From the NCBI RefSeq assembly GCF_009755275.1, contig NZ_WQLA01000003.1, positions 310,001 to 374,000 of the forward strand: a stretch of DNA of 64,000 bases, written 5' to 3'. The notes under the pieces were generated by a model. It saw nothing but the letters and a program-made list of their open reading frames with translations, ran no database searches and was not told the DNA's origin. The DNA comes from Mucilaginibacter aquatilis (GTDB lineage Bacteria > Bacteroidota > Bacteroidia > Sphingobacteriales > Sphingobacteriaceae). The position numbers and the translations under genes were made by a program. Every line of letters starts with the position of its first letter. Position 1 is the first letter of the stretch. Of the stretch, positions 1 through 8,973 are shown one piece after another.

Positions 1-1
1 A

Positions 2-394
2 ATTAAAGCACTGCGTAAAATGGCGTTGCCTAAGCAGCAGGGTGGAGGTGGTTATCCAATAGGGATTGTACTGGCGCCAATAATGCCAATACCCGATTGG
101 AAATTACATTATACCACTCTATTGGATGAAGTGTCATCAAACCTTAACTTTGAAACCGACCTGACTTTTGAACTTATTACGCACCGATTTACGCCCGGTT
201 CGAGAGATATATTGCTTGGCTGGTATCCTAACACAACCTTAGATTTTAGCGAAACAAACCGCAGTATTAAAAGAAACAAGTTTGGAGGGCAGAAATATGT
301 GTTTGTAAAAGACCTGATGAAAGAATTACGTAGTTTTTTTGAAACAGAAATTGCTAACCGCTTTCCAAAAGCCAAAATATTGTATTGGACTTAA
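2..394 (+). CDS. Spore photoproduct lyase-like radical SAM protein, C-terminal part (5' truncated)
   Basis: The reading frame is open to the left edge, so only about the last 130 residues are present and the first ATG at 20 is internal. The sequence matches the C-terminus of the SPL (SplB) family: a G-Y-P-I-G segment followed by APIMPIPDW, then ITHRFTPGS, LLGWYPNT, KFGG and a terminal FPKAKILYWT. Family members use a [4Fe-4S] cluster and SAM to reverse the spore photoproduct thymine dimer. The radical SAM cysteines would lie upstream of the window and cannot be checked. SPL homologues occur in non-sporulating Bacteroidota, where the role is presumed DNA repair or is unknown. Confidence 0.8.
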   Translation: MKALRKMALPKQQGGGGYPIGIVLAPIMPIPDWKLHYTTLLDEVSSNLNFETDLTFELITHRFTPGSRDILLGWYPNTTLDFSETNRSIKRNKFGGQKYVFVKDLMKELRSFFETEIANRFPKAKILYWT

Positions 395-489
395 TTAGAA
401 GCTGCATCTGATAAAACGGAAAGTTAGCTTCCGGTTCCCTACTTTGGTAGATAGCGTAATCAAACTTCCCGAATGTATATAAGAGTGTA

Positions 490-497
490 TATATTTG
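490..497 (+). promoter_or_regulatory. Possible -7 element (TATATTTG) of the Kelch/SARP regulator gene
   Basis: TATATTTG fits the Bacteroidota -7 consensus TAnnTTTG and lies about 60 bp before the ATG at 558. No clear TTG -33 element is seen at the usual distance, so the call is weak. Confidence 0.3.
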
Positions 498-557
498 CCA
501 TAAGGCGATTATTTGCTGTATACGCTATAATCGTTGGTTCCACTTATAAACTTAATA

Positions 558-3125
558 ATGATTGCGGGCTGCGGCAAATACTGGAAATCAGTAATATATA
601 CATACTTTTTAATTTCGTTGTTTTCGTGCAGCGTAGTAAGTGCTCAGGGGTTGTTGTTTAACTCTAATAATGCGTTTATTTCAAAACGCACGTCTTACCA
701 GGTATTTGGGAAAAACGAAATAAGTGTCAAGTCCCATCTGCACGTTGATTTTGAATTAATGCTGTGGGATCAAAACCACCTAGGCTATATATTCCAGTTT
801 GGGAATAGCGAAAACTCCATAAGCCTTAGTCACCTGAACACGCACGATACCTCATCACTCAATTTAAATATTGATCGTGTTAGCAATAAGATTAAAGCGC
901 CGTTTGATTTGAATAAGTTAGGTAGAAAGTGGGTTAAAATAGCTATTGACCTTGATGTTGCACACAACGCTGTCGAGCTGAACATTGGCGGACAAGAGTT
1001 CAAAGCATCAGGTTTTCCTTTTGGTAGCACCGCAACTGGCAATATCACTTTTGGTAAAAACGCATCATATACCGAAGTGCCTGATATGGCCATTCGGAAT
1101 GTTAACGTAGTTTATGATGACGACACAGAGAATTTTCCGCTGAATGAGTGGACGGGTAACAGCGTATCAAATGCCAACGGAAAGACTATAGGAAACGTTG
1201 ACAACCCGATTTGGTTAATTAACGACTCCTATTTTTGGAAGCCTTTATTTAGTAAGAAGTTTGCCGATGTTGCAGGCATAAATTACTGTACACAACCGCA
1301 ACAGCTTTTAATATACGGTCGGGACTCAATCTATACATATTCTCCATCATCAAATAGATTGGATGGGCAGCGCTATGTAAATAAGCATCCAGTTGCTATG
1401 ATACTGGGTAAAAGTATCTATAGTGAGAAGCAACAGCTTTTGTATGTTTATGAGCCATACGATATACGAGACGATGGATTTAGTATTGCCGCATTAAAAC
1501 TTCAAAATTTAACCTGGAAAGGTTTAGGCAAAGGCCAGTTACCTACGCAACGGCACCACCACAATGTATTTTTTAATGCCGCGCAAGACACGCTTTTTAT
1601 GTTTGGCGGCTATGGCTCATTCAAATATCATAACTCGTTTTATAAGTTTGATCAGTCGGCCAATGAATGGGTGACAGTCAAATTCAACGGCGATGATATT
1701 CATCCGCGCTTTTTTTCAGCATCCGGACCGGCAGAGAACCAGGATGAGGTTTATATATTCGGAGGATTCGGTAACCAATCGGGTAGCCAGGTGGTTGGAG
1801 GTAAAGAATATTACGACCTTTACCGCATCAATACAAAAACTCATCAGGTTAAAAAGTGCTGGAGTATTAAACTTGATGGCAAAAAGTTTGTACCTGCTAA
1901 CAATTTGTTATTATCTCCCGATAAAAAATCATTTTACGTTTTGTGCTATCCTCATGAGGTAGCTAAAACACATCTGAAATTATATAAGTTTGCCATTGAA
2001 GATGGCAGTTTTGAGGAAGTGGGGAGCTCAATACCTGTCACCTCCGAAAAAATTGAGACTGATATTAATCTGTTTTATAACAGTGACAGTGAGCAGTTTT
2101 ACTGTAGCATACAGGAGTTTACCGATCCCCAGCATTCCAGCATACGTGTTTTAGCCTTAGATGCACCTCCAATAAGCGAGGAAGCATATTTGAAACGTTC
2201 TCAAAAGCGAAATTCTGCAGCAATGTTATGGATAACTGCAGGTATTGGTTGCCTTATAATGGCTATGGGCGGTGCGTTGCTATATTTTAAGCGTGAAAAA
2301 TTTTCTCAAAAGGCTCCAGTTGATAATGAATTAGATCCAGAAACTGTATTAGCGGATGAACAGCAAGATGAATCAGTGATTTTAGTAAAGCAAACTCAGG
2401 AAGAAAACGTTAAAAACGCTGTATACCTGTTAGGAGAATTTGCGGTAACAGATAGTTCAGGTCGGGATATTAAACATTTGTTCAGTCCTAAAATCAAACA
2501 GCTTTTTTTACTTATCTTATTGAACAGCAAAGATTCAAGAGGTATAACCTCAAGGAAACTTACAGGTTTTCTATGGCCGGATAAAGATGCTACGAAAGCG
2601 AAAAACCTGCGCGGGGTTACTTTTAATCATCTTCGTAATATATTAAGCGGAATAGAGGGAATTGATCTCCAGTTTGTAAATGATTCCTATTTGTTTACCA
2701 CAAATCAGTCCTTTTTCTGCGACTATTACCTTGCATCTGACTTACTCGACAACTCATCTGCTACAGACGCAGGTAAACAGCGTCAACTCAATCAACTATT
2801 ACTTCGTGGACCTATTTTCGACGACATGTCAGAACATTGGCTTGATGATTACAAACAGTCGTTTGATGAAAAAGCGGTAAATGCATTGCAATTACAACTT
2901 AATGAGTTGGCAGAACTCAAAAAATGGAAGGAAGCTAATGAAATTGCTAAGCTTGTTTTAAGCATTGATCCGTTTAACGATAGTGCATTCAACTTGCGAT
3001 TAAAAGCTCTTAAAGCTACCAAAGGCACTGAGTATGCAAGGCAATTCTACAGATCATATTGCGCCAACTATTACGATGCATTTGGCGAAGAGTACCAACA
3101 CGACTTCGAAGCAGCATCAAAATAG
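558..3125 (+). CDS. Membrane-tethered regulator: LamG/ConA-like + Kelch sensor, TM helix, SARP/OmpR-type winged-helix output
   Basis: This 855-residue protein begins with a signal or anchor segment ending near SVVSAQ. Residues about 35-190 resemble a concanavalin/LamG fold. Residues about 220-520 form a Kelch-type propeller, with MFGGYG and IFGGFG blades. A hydrophobic helix lies at about 554-578. The cytoplasmic part has an OmpR/SARP-like winged helix (about 620-730; YLLGEFAV, FLWPD) and a BTAD-like helical repeat tail. I infer an outside-in sensor that regulates transcription directly from the membrane. It stands just before the alpha-mannan locus on the same strand, separated by a terminator, so it may control that locus. 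I chose ATG 558 over TTG 534 because it starts immediately before the hydrophobic segment. Confidence 0.72.
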   Translation: MIAGCGKYWKSVIYTYFLISLFSCSVVSAQGLLFNSNNAFISKRTSYQVFGKNEISVKSHLHVDFELMLWDQNHLGYIFQFGNSENSISLSHLNTHDTSSLNLNIDRVSNKIKAPFDLNKLGRKWVKIAIDLDVAHNAVELNIGGQEFKASGFPFGSTATGNITFGKNASYTEVPDMAIRNVNVVYDDDTENFPLNEWTGNSVSNANGKTIGNVDNPIWLINDSYFWKPLFSKKFADVAGINYCTQPQQLLIYGRDSIYTYSPSSNRLDGQRYVNKHPVAMILGKSIYSEKQQLLYVYEPYDIRDDGFSIAALKLQNLTWKGLGKGQLPTQRHHHNVFFNAAQDTLFMFGGYGSFKYHNSFYKFDQSANEWVTVKFNGDDIHPRFFSASGPAENQDEVYIFGGFGNQSGSQVVGGKEYYDLYRINTKTHQVKKCWSIKLDGKKFVPANNLLLSPDKKSFYVLCYPHEVAKTHLKLYKFAIEDGSFEEVGSSIPVTSEKIETDINLFYNSDSEQFYCSIQEFTDPQHSSIRVLALDAPPISEEAYLKRSQKRNSAAMLWITAGIGCLIMAMGGALLYFKREKFSQKAPVDNELDPETVLADEQQDESVILVKQTQEENVKNAVYLLGEFAVTDSSGRDIKHLFSPKIKQLFLLILLNSKDSRGITSRKLTGFLWPDKDATKAKNLRGVTFNHLRNILSGIEGIDLQFVNDSYLFTTNQSFFCDYYLASDLLDNSSATDAGKQRQLNQLLLRGPIFDDMSEHWLDDYKQSFDEKAVNALQLQLNELAELKKWKEANEIAKLVLSIDPFNDSAFNLRLKALKATKGTEYARQFYRSYCANYYDAFGEEYQHDFEAASK

Positions 3126-3131
3126 ATTTTC

Positions 3132-3179
3132 ATTAACCGCTTCAAAACATGCTTTTTAAGCGGTTAATAACATTTTTTT
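3132..3179 (+). terminator. Rho-independent terminator after the Kelch/SARP regulator
   Basis: A perfect 11-bp stem (ATTAACCGCTT at 3132-3142 pairing with 3158-3168) with a 15-nt loop is followed by seven T at 3173-3179. It starts 7 bp after the stop codon. Confidence 0.8.
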
Positions 3180-3231
3180 AAGCGTTAACCCCAATTTTAA
3201 CCCCTCTATTAAGCTTGTTGCACTACAATTG
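3177..3231 (+). promoter_or_regulatory. Putative operator/promoter region of the alpha-mannan locus (TTAACCCC repeats)
   Basis: TTAACCCC occurs at 3185-3192 and again as TTAACCCCTC at 3197-3206, with starts 12 bp apart. SARP/OmpR-type regulators commonly bind short direct repeats about 11 bp apart, and a SARP-like regulator is encoded just upstream. TACAATTG at 3224-3231 is one mismatch from the -7 consensus TAnnTTTG. Function is inferred. Confidence 0.3.
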
Positions 3232-3433
3232 TTATCACAATCGCAAAGCAATGCGATAACCAATTAGTACAGCCAAAAGTTCAATTTCAAGTCGTTCAAG
3301 CTTTGATTCGCTAAATGCGTTTAGCAATCAAAACGGCATTAATGCTATCGAGTGTAAAATCTTGCAGAGTGTTTTATGCTTATCAACGCACTGCAATTTG
3401 AACCCAATTTATTACAATGCTTACACCCTTAAT
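3207..3433 (+). other. Long leader before GH92 with two strong hairpins
   Basis: Two hairpins stand out in this non-coding stretch. ATCGCA at 3240-3245 pairs with TGCGAT at 3252-3257. A larger one pairs 3302-3315 with 3320-3332: 13 bp with one bulged C and a TGCG loop. Neither has a T-tract, so they look like mRNA-leader or operator structures rather than terminators. I see no reading frame of interest. Confidence 0.4.
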
Positions 3434-5707
3434 ATGAGGATATACTTTACTACTATTTCGTTATTGTTTTTTTTACAGGCGGGTGCCCAGGTTAAATCAT
3501 CATCATTAACGGATGATGTAAACCCTTTAATGGGTACAATGTCAAAACCGGGCTTATCAAACGGCAACACTTACCCGGCAATTGCCTTGCCATGGGGTAT
3601 GAATATCTGGACGCCTCAAACAGGCGACATGGGTAACGGATGGCAATACACTTATGATGCAGATAAAATAAACGGCTTCAAGCAAACTCACCAGCCATCG
3701 CCCTGGATGAGAGATTACGGGCAATTTGCAATTATGCCGGTAACAGGAAAGCTAAAGGTTGATCAAAAAGACCGGGCAAGCTGGTTTTCACACAAAACCG
3801 AAATTGCCAAGCCTTATTATTACAGTGTTTACCTAGCCGATCATGATGTAACTGCCGAGCTTACACCTACAGAGCGTTCGGCGCAGTTCCAATTTACATT
3901 TCCTAAAAGCGATAGTTCATTCGTAATTATTGATGCATTGGATGAAGGCTCGTCTATTCAGGTTATTCCGGGTGAAAACAAAATTACCGGCTATTCAACT
4001 AAACATGCAAACGGGCCACTTAAAAACTTTAAAAATTACTTTGTTATATATTGTGATAAGCCGTTTTCTTTCACTCGTGCCTATAAAAATGGAGTAGCCG
4101 GCCAATCGTTAAACGTACAGGCAGAACATGCATTAGCAGCTATCGGGTTCAAGACAAAAGCTGGCGAGAAAGTGCATTTACGCGTGGCCTCATCTTTTAT
4201 TAATCTTGAGCAGGCCGAACTTAATTTAAAACGTGAACAAGGCAACTCCGGCTTTGATGAGGTAAAGCAAAAAGCTAAAAATGTTTGGGAAAGCACACTT
4301 GGCAGCATCAAGGTTGATGGTGGAACTCCGGCCCAGCGTCAAACGTTTTATTCATGCCTTTACCGTATGCTGTTCTTCCCTAATAAGCTGTACGAAGTAA
4401 ATGCTAAAAATGAAATAGTTCACTGGAGCCCTTACACAGGTAATACGCATAAAGGCTACCTTTTTGGAGGAACCGGATTTTGGGACACCTTCAGGGCATT
4501 ATATCCATTTTTAAACCTGGTTTACCCGTCAATTAACAAGGAAATGCAGGAAGGGCTACTGAACGCCTACAAAGAAGGCGGCTGGTTGCCTGAATGGTCA
4601 AGCCCGGGCTATGCTGATATTATGATCGGCAATAATTCGGCATCGGTTGTAGCCGAAGCGTACCTCAAAGGCTTACGCGGTTATGATGTGGAAACGCTCT
4701 ATCAGGCGCTTACTCACGGCGCTAATAACGAAGGACCAAGGGCTACCGGCAGGCGTGGAGTGTCATATTATAATTCGTTAGGCTATGTACCGTACAATGT
4801 AGGCATCAAAGAAAATGCAGCACGCACCCTGGAGTACGCTTATGACGATTTTGCCATATATCAGTTGGGCAAAGCATTGAATAAACCACAAGCTGAAATT
4901 GAGGTGTATAAAAAGCGCTCCTTAAATTATAAAAATCTGTATGATCCGGCATGGGGCTTAATGCGTGGTAAAAACAAGGATGGAAGTTTCCAATCGCCGT
5001 TTAATCCGCTTAAATGGGGGGATGCCTTTACTGAGGGAAATAGCTGGCACTACAGCTGGAGCGTATTTCATGATGTGCAGGGCCTTATAAACCTTATGGG
5101 CGGTAAGCAAAATTTTGTCAACAAGCTTGACTCTGTTTTTACTCAACCCCCAGTGTTTGACGATAGCTACTATGGCGGTGTAATACACGAAATACGCGAA
5201 ATGCAGGTTGCCGGCATGGGGCAGTATGCTCACGGTAATCAGCCTATACAACACATGTTGTATTTATACAATTACGCAGGCCAACCCTGGAAAACGCAGT
5301 ACTGGGTGCGTGAAGCAATGAATAAACTTTACAAACCTACGCCCGATGGCTATTGCGGTGATGAAGATAACGGCCAAACCTCTGCATGGTATGTGTTTTC
5401 GGCTATGGGCTTTTATCCGGTTTGTCCGGCAGCATCTGAGTATGTAATAGGAACACCTTTGTTTAGCAAGGTCACCGTTAAGCTTCAAAATGGTAAGCAG
5501 CTTGTTATCAATGCTGCCAATAACAGCGATAGAAACCCATATGTAGGTAAAGCACTTTTAAACGGAAAGCCTTATGATTTTAACTGGCTTAAGCACGATG
5601 AGCTAATGAAGGGGGCAACAATTGATTTCAGCATGTCGGGCAGGCCTGAATACAAACGCGGTACAGCAAAAAGTGCTGCACCATACTCACTAACCAATCA
5701 GCAGTAG
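3434..5707 (+). CDS. GH92 family alpha-mannosidase (catalytic acid Glu replaced by Gln)
   Basis: This 757-residue secreted enzyme starts with signal peptide MRIYFTTISLLFFLQAGAQ. The GH92 hallmarks are VNPLMGT and YPAIALPWGMN near the N-terminus, FLFGGTGFWDTFRALYP-like sequence in the middle, LYNYAGQPWKTQ, and DEDNGQTSAWYVFSAMGFYP near the C-terminus. GH92 enzymes are calcium-dependent inverting exo-alpha-mannosidases; the candidate base Asp residues are D643 and D645. The usual HGNEP motif reads HGNQP here (Q603), so the general acid is missing. That change is known from GH92 enzymes acting on mannose-1-phosphate linkages. The start at 3434 gives a clean signal peptide; a TTG at 3362 would add 24 unlikely residues. 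It probably begins the operon with the SusC gene 75 bp downstream. Confidence 0.9.
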   Translation: MRIYFTTISLLFFLQAGAQVKSSSLTDDVNPLMGTMSKPGLSNGNTYPAIALPWGMNIWTPQTGDMGNGWQYTYDADKINGFKQTHQPSPWMRDYGQFAIMPVTGKLKVDQKDRASWFSHKTEIAKPYYYSVYLADHDVTAELTPTERSAQFQFTFPKSDSSFVIIDALDEGSSIQVIPGENKITGYSTKHANGPLKNFKNYFVIYCDKPFSFTRAYKNGVAGQSLNVQAEHALAAIGFKTKAGEKVHLRVASSFINLEQAELNLKREQGNSGFDEVKQKAKNVWESTLGSIKVDGGTPAQRQTFYSCLYRMLFFPNKLYEVNAKNEIVHWSPYTGNTHKGYLFGGTGFWDTFRALYPFLNLVYPSINKEMQEGLLNAYKEGGWLPEWSSPGYADIMIGNNSASVVAEAYLKGLRGYDVETLYQALTHGANNEGPRATGRRGVSYYNSLGYVPYNVGIKENAARTLEYAYDDFAIYQLGKALNKPQAEIEVYKKRSLNYKNLYDPAWGLMRGKNKDGSFQSPFNPLKWGDAFTEGNSWHYSWSVFHDVQGLINLMGGKQNFVNKLDSVFTQPPVFDDSYYGGVIHEIREMQVAGMGQYAHGNQPIQHMLYLYNYAGQPWKTQYWVREAMNKLYKPTPDGYCGDEDNGQTSAWYVFSAMGFYPVCPAASEYVIGTPLFSKVTVKLQNGKQLVINAANNSDRNPYVGKALLNGKPYDFNWLKHDELMKGATIDFSMSGRPEYKRGTAKSAAPYSLTNQQ

Positions 5708-5782
5708 GCGAAAACTGATCACGTCAGTTACTCAAGTACAAATACAATTATAACGAACCAATTATTTTACAAAACCAAATTT

Positions 5783-8700
5783 ATGAACAAAAAATTTACG
5801 AAGCTTATAGTTAAGCGGCAAAGGCTTAAAGTAGGTGTGCTATCTGTATTCCTCACAACAGGGTTTTGCCTTGCACATACGGCAGAGGTTATGGCCACGC
5901 CTTATAAGGCACTTAAAGTTAGTAATGAATTGCCTGCAGACATTGTTGTGCGTGGTATTATTAAAGACGAAAAAGGCGTGCCTATTCCGGGTGTAGGCGT
6001 TAAAGTAAAAGGCGCTCTTAGCGTTACCTCAACTGATGTAAATGGTAGTTTCAGCATCACCGTACCTAACGAAGCGGCGGTATTAGTAATTACCTACATC
6101 GGTTACACAACTAAAGAGGTAGCGGTAGGAACCCAAACCAATTTATCTATACAGCTCGAACCTAACAACAACAAGTTGGAAGAAGTAGCTGTGGTTGGCT
6201 TTGGTACTCAACGTAAAGTTTCACTTATTGGTGCGCAATCAACTGTAACACCAAAGGATTTGAAACTACCAGTATCAAGCGTTACACAATCTTTGGCCGG
6301 GCGTATTGCGGGTGTGGTAGGCGTACAACGCAGTGGCGAACCAGGCCGTAGTGCGGCTGATATTTGGATAAGAGGTATTGCCACTTTTGGCGGCAACTCA
6401 AGTTCGCCGTTAGTATTAGTAGATGGCGTTGAGCGATCAATTAATAACATTGATCCGGAGGACATTGAATCGTTCACAGTACTAAAGGATGCATCAGGAA
6501 CTGCGGTGTATGGCGTCCGCGGAGCAAATGGTGTAGTGATTGTTAAAACCAAAACTGGTAAGGTAGGAAAGCCAAACATTTTCTTGGATTACAATGAAGG
6601 TGTTAGCTCCTTCACAAAACGGCCAAGAGTTTTAGACGGCTTACAATATATGAATTTAGCCAATGAAGCACTTACCAATCGTGGAGGCACTCCAAAGTAC
6701 AGCCAGGAATACATTGACAATACCGCATCAGGTGTCGATCCGTTGCTTTATCCAAATGTGAACTGGATGGATGAGCTTTTTAATAAATACAGCCGTAACC
6801 GCAGGGTAAACCTTAATGCAAGTGGTGGTGTTGATAATGCGCAATATTATATTTCATTAGCATATTACAATGAAACCGGATTTCTTAAAACGGATGACTT
6901 AGCGGCTTACAATTCATCTCTTGATTATAAAAGGTACAACTTCACCAGTAACCTCAATGTAAAGCTTACTAATACCACAAAACTGGCTTTGGGTATTCAA
7001 GGCTATGCAGCAACCGGTAACTATCCTGGGGAAAGTACCCAAAACATATTTCGTTCAGCACTTGATGTATCGGGCGTGGAGTATCCGAAACTTTATCCGG
7101 GCGGCTTCATACCAGGTCGTTCATCAAACGGTGGATTTAGAAACCCATATGCCGATTTAACAAGACGTGGCTATCGTACTGAATTTACTAACCAGTTATA
7201 TACAAATTTGAGGCTTACTCAAGATTTGAATATGATTACGCAAGGGCTAAGTGCTACTGCTATGGTTGCTTTCGATAATTATAACGAAAACTTCATAACC
7301 AGGTCAAAAAGGGAAAGTACCTACTTTATTCAAAACGTTACGGGTACCAATTCTCCTTACAAGCCCGATGGAAGCTTAAATCTGATACAGACTTTTACAA
7401 GCGGTGGCAACTATCTTAGCTTTGATCCCGCACGTGGCGGAAATAGAAGATTATACAGCGAAGCTGCTGTAAATTATGATCGCGCATTTGGTAAACATCG
7501 TATAGGTGGGCTCGTGCTGGGCTACACCCAAGATTATAACAATCCGTTTGCGGGTGATTTTACATCTTCAATACCTGAAAGACAAGTTGGTTTAGCTACC
7601 CGCGCTACCTACTCTTATGATGATAGGTATTTTGCGGAACTAAACTTTGGTTATAACGGTTCTGAACTATTTGCACCCTCTAAGCGCTACGGTTCTTTCC
7701 CGGCATTTGGTTTAGGCTGGATACCATCAAATGAAAAGTTTTGGGAACCTATCAAAGGAGCAATCTCTTTCTTAAAGTTCAGGTATTCTGACGGTAAAAC
7801 GGGTATAGGCCGTATCAACGGCCGCCGCTTTGCTTATTTGACTCTGGTAAATGAAGGTGATGGTAACTCAGGCTACCAGTTAGGAAAAAACTTTGCCCGT
7901 TACAGGTCAATCGACGTGTCGGATTACGGAGTTGATATTCGCTGGTCGGAATCGCGTAAGCAGGATTTGGGTATGGAGATCAGAACCCTGAATGACAATC
8001 TGTACCTTATTGTTGATTTATTCAGAGAGCGCCGTACAGGAGTGTTTTTACAACGGCAATCAATACCGGGCTATGTTGGCTTAGTAAACCAACCATACGG
8101 AAATCTGGGTGTGGTAGATAACAGGGGTATCGACGCAACCTTAGAATACAATTTTAACATTGGCAAGGTTGACGTTGGCTTACGCGGAACATTTACTTAT
8201 AATAAAGATAAGCTGCTGAATGATGATCGCCCACCGCAACCATATCCATGGATGAACAGGGTAGGTACTAACGTGTTATCACGTTTTGGTTACGTTGCCG
8301 AAAAGCTGTTTGATACACAGGCCGAAATTGATGCCAGTGCTACCCCGGGCTCAAAAGCTAACATTAAACCGGGCGATATTAAATATGCCGATTTAAACAA
8401 TGACGGTTTAATAAACGATTATGACAAAACGCGGATTGGCAGGGGTGATATTCCTAATACGGTTTACGGCTTTGGTTTCAACGTTTCCTACAAAGGATTT
8501 GGTTTAAGCACATTATTCCAGGGTACAAGTAACGCCGATGTAATGTTGGGTGGCTCAGGTATATTTCCGTTTAATGGTGGCGGTGGTTTAAGTAACGCTT
8601 ATGAAAACGCCACTGACCGCTGGACGCCGCAAAACCCAAGTCAAAATGTGTTTTACCCTCGTTTAGCTTACGGCGAAGATCAAAACTTCAACAACACGCT

Positions 8701-8959
8701 CGAAAGCTCATGGTGGGTAAAGGATATGAGTTTCTTGAGGCTTAAAACCGCTCAGCTGAGCTATAATTTGCCTCAAAGCTTAACGTCAAAAATTCATGTT
8801 CGCAATGCATCCATATACCTTATTGGAGTCAACTTACTAACGTTCAGCAAATGGAAGCTTTGGGACCCTGAACTCAATACTAATATTGATGGCAGAGCAA
8901 ACGGAGCTAAATACCCTATCACCGGAACACTGTCTTTAGGTTTAAACGTGAGATTTTAA
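5783..8959 (+). CDS. SusC/RagA-family TonB-dependent outer-membrane transporter (alpha-mannan locus)
   Basis: The 1058-residue protein has a long N-terminal export region ending near residue 38. Next come a carboxypeptidase-regulatory-like domain (about 55-125; VRGIIKDEKGVPIPGVGVKVKG), a TonB plug (about 130-250; VAVVGFGTQ, LAGRIAGVVGVQRSGEPG, DASGTAVYGVRGANGVVIVKT-like) and a large beta-barrel ending in LNVRF with a terminal Phe. It imports oligosaccharides released at the surface, using energy from TonB, together with the SusD lipoprotein 14 bp downstream. Its neighbours GH92 and GH76 suggest mannan oligosaccharides as cargo. Confidence 0.95.
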   Translation: MNKKFTKLIVKRQRLKVGVLSVFLTTGFCLAHTAEVMATPYKALKVSNELPADIVVRGIIKDEKGVPIPGVGVKVKGALSVTSTDVNGSFSITVPNEAAVLVITYIGYTTKEVAVGTQTNLSIQLEPNNNKLEEVAVVGFGTQRKVSLIGAQSTVTPKDLKLPVSSVTQSLAGRIAGVVGVQRSGEPGRSAADIWIRGIATFGGNSSSPLVLVDGVERSINNIDPEDIESFTVLKDASGTAVYGVRGANGVVIVKTKTGKVGKPNIFLDYNEGVSSFTKRPRVLDGLQYMNLANEALTNRGGTPKYSQEYIDNTASGVDPLLYPNVNWMDELFNKYSRNRRVNLNASGGVDNAQYYISLAYYNETGFLKTDDLAAYNSSLDYKRYNFTSNLNVKLTNTTKLALGIQGYAATGNYPGESTQNIFRSALDVSGVEYPKLYPGGFIPGRSSNGGFRNPYADLTRRGYRTEFTNQLYTNLRLTQDLNMITQGLSATAMVAFDNYNENFITRSKRESTYFIQNVTGTNSPYKPDGSLNLIQTFTSGGNYLSFDPARGGNRRLYSEAAVNYDRAFGKHRIGGLVLGYTQDYNNPFAGDFTSSIPERQVGLATRATYSYDDRYFAELNFGYNGSELFAPSKRYGSFPAFGLGWIPSNEKFWEPIKGAISFLKFRYSDGKTGIGRINGRRFAYLTLVNEGDGNSGYQLGKNFARYRSIDVSDYGVDIRWSESRKQDLGMEIRTLNDNLYLIVDLFRERRTGVFLQRQSIPGYVGLVNQPYGNLGVVDNRGIDATLEYNFNIGKVDVGLRGTFTYNKDKLLNDDRPPQPYPWMNRVGTNVLSRFGYVAEKLFDTQAEIDASATPGSKANIKPGDIKYADLNNDGLINDYDKTRIGRGDIPNTVYGFGFNVSYKGFGLSTLFQGTSNADVMLGGSGIFPFNGGGGLSNAYENATDRWTPQNPSQNVFYPRLAYGEDQNFNNTLESSWWVKDMSFLRLKTAQLSYNLPQSLTSKIHVRNASIYLIGVNLLTFSKWKLWDPELNTNIDGRANGAKYPITGTLSLGLNVRF

Positions 8960-8973
8960 TTGAATTTACAGAG

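Noticed and set aside
473..661. 62-residue plus-strand reading frame before the Kelch/SARP gene
   Set aside because: It overlaps the start of the larger gene in another frame, has no recognisable domain, and is explained as a chance frame.
3362..3433. TTG start upstream of the GH92 gene
   Set aside because: It would place 24 polar residues before a clean signal peptide that begins at ATG 3434.
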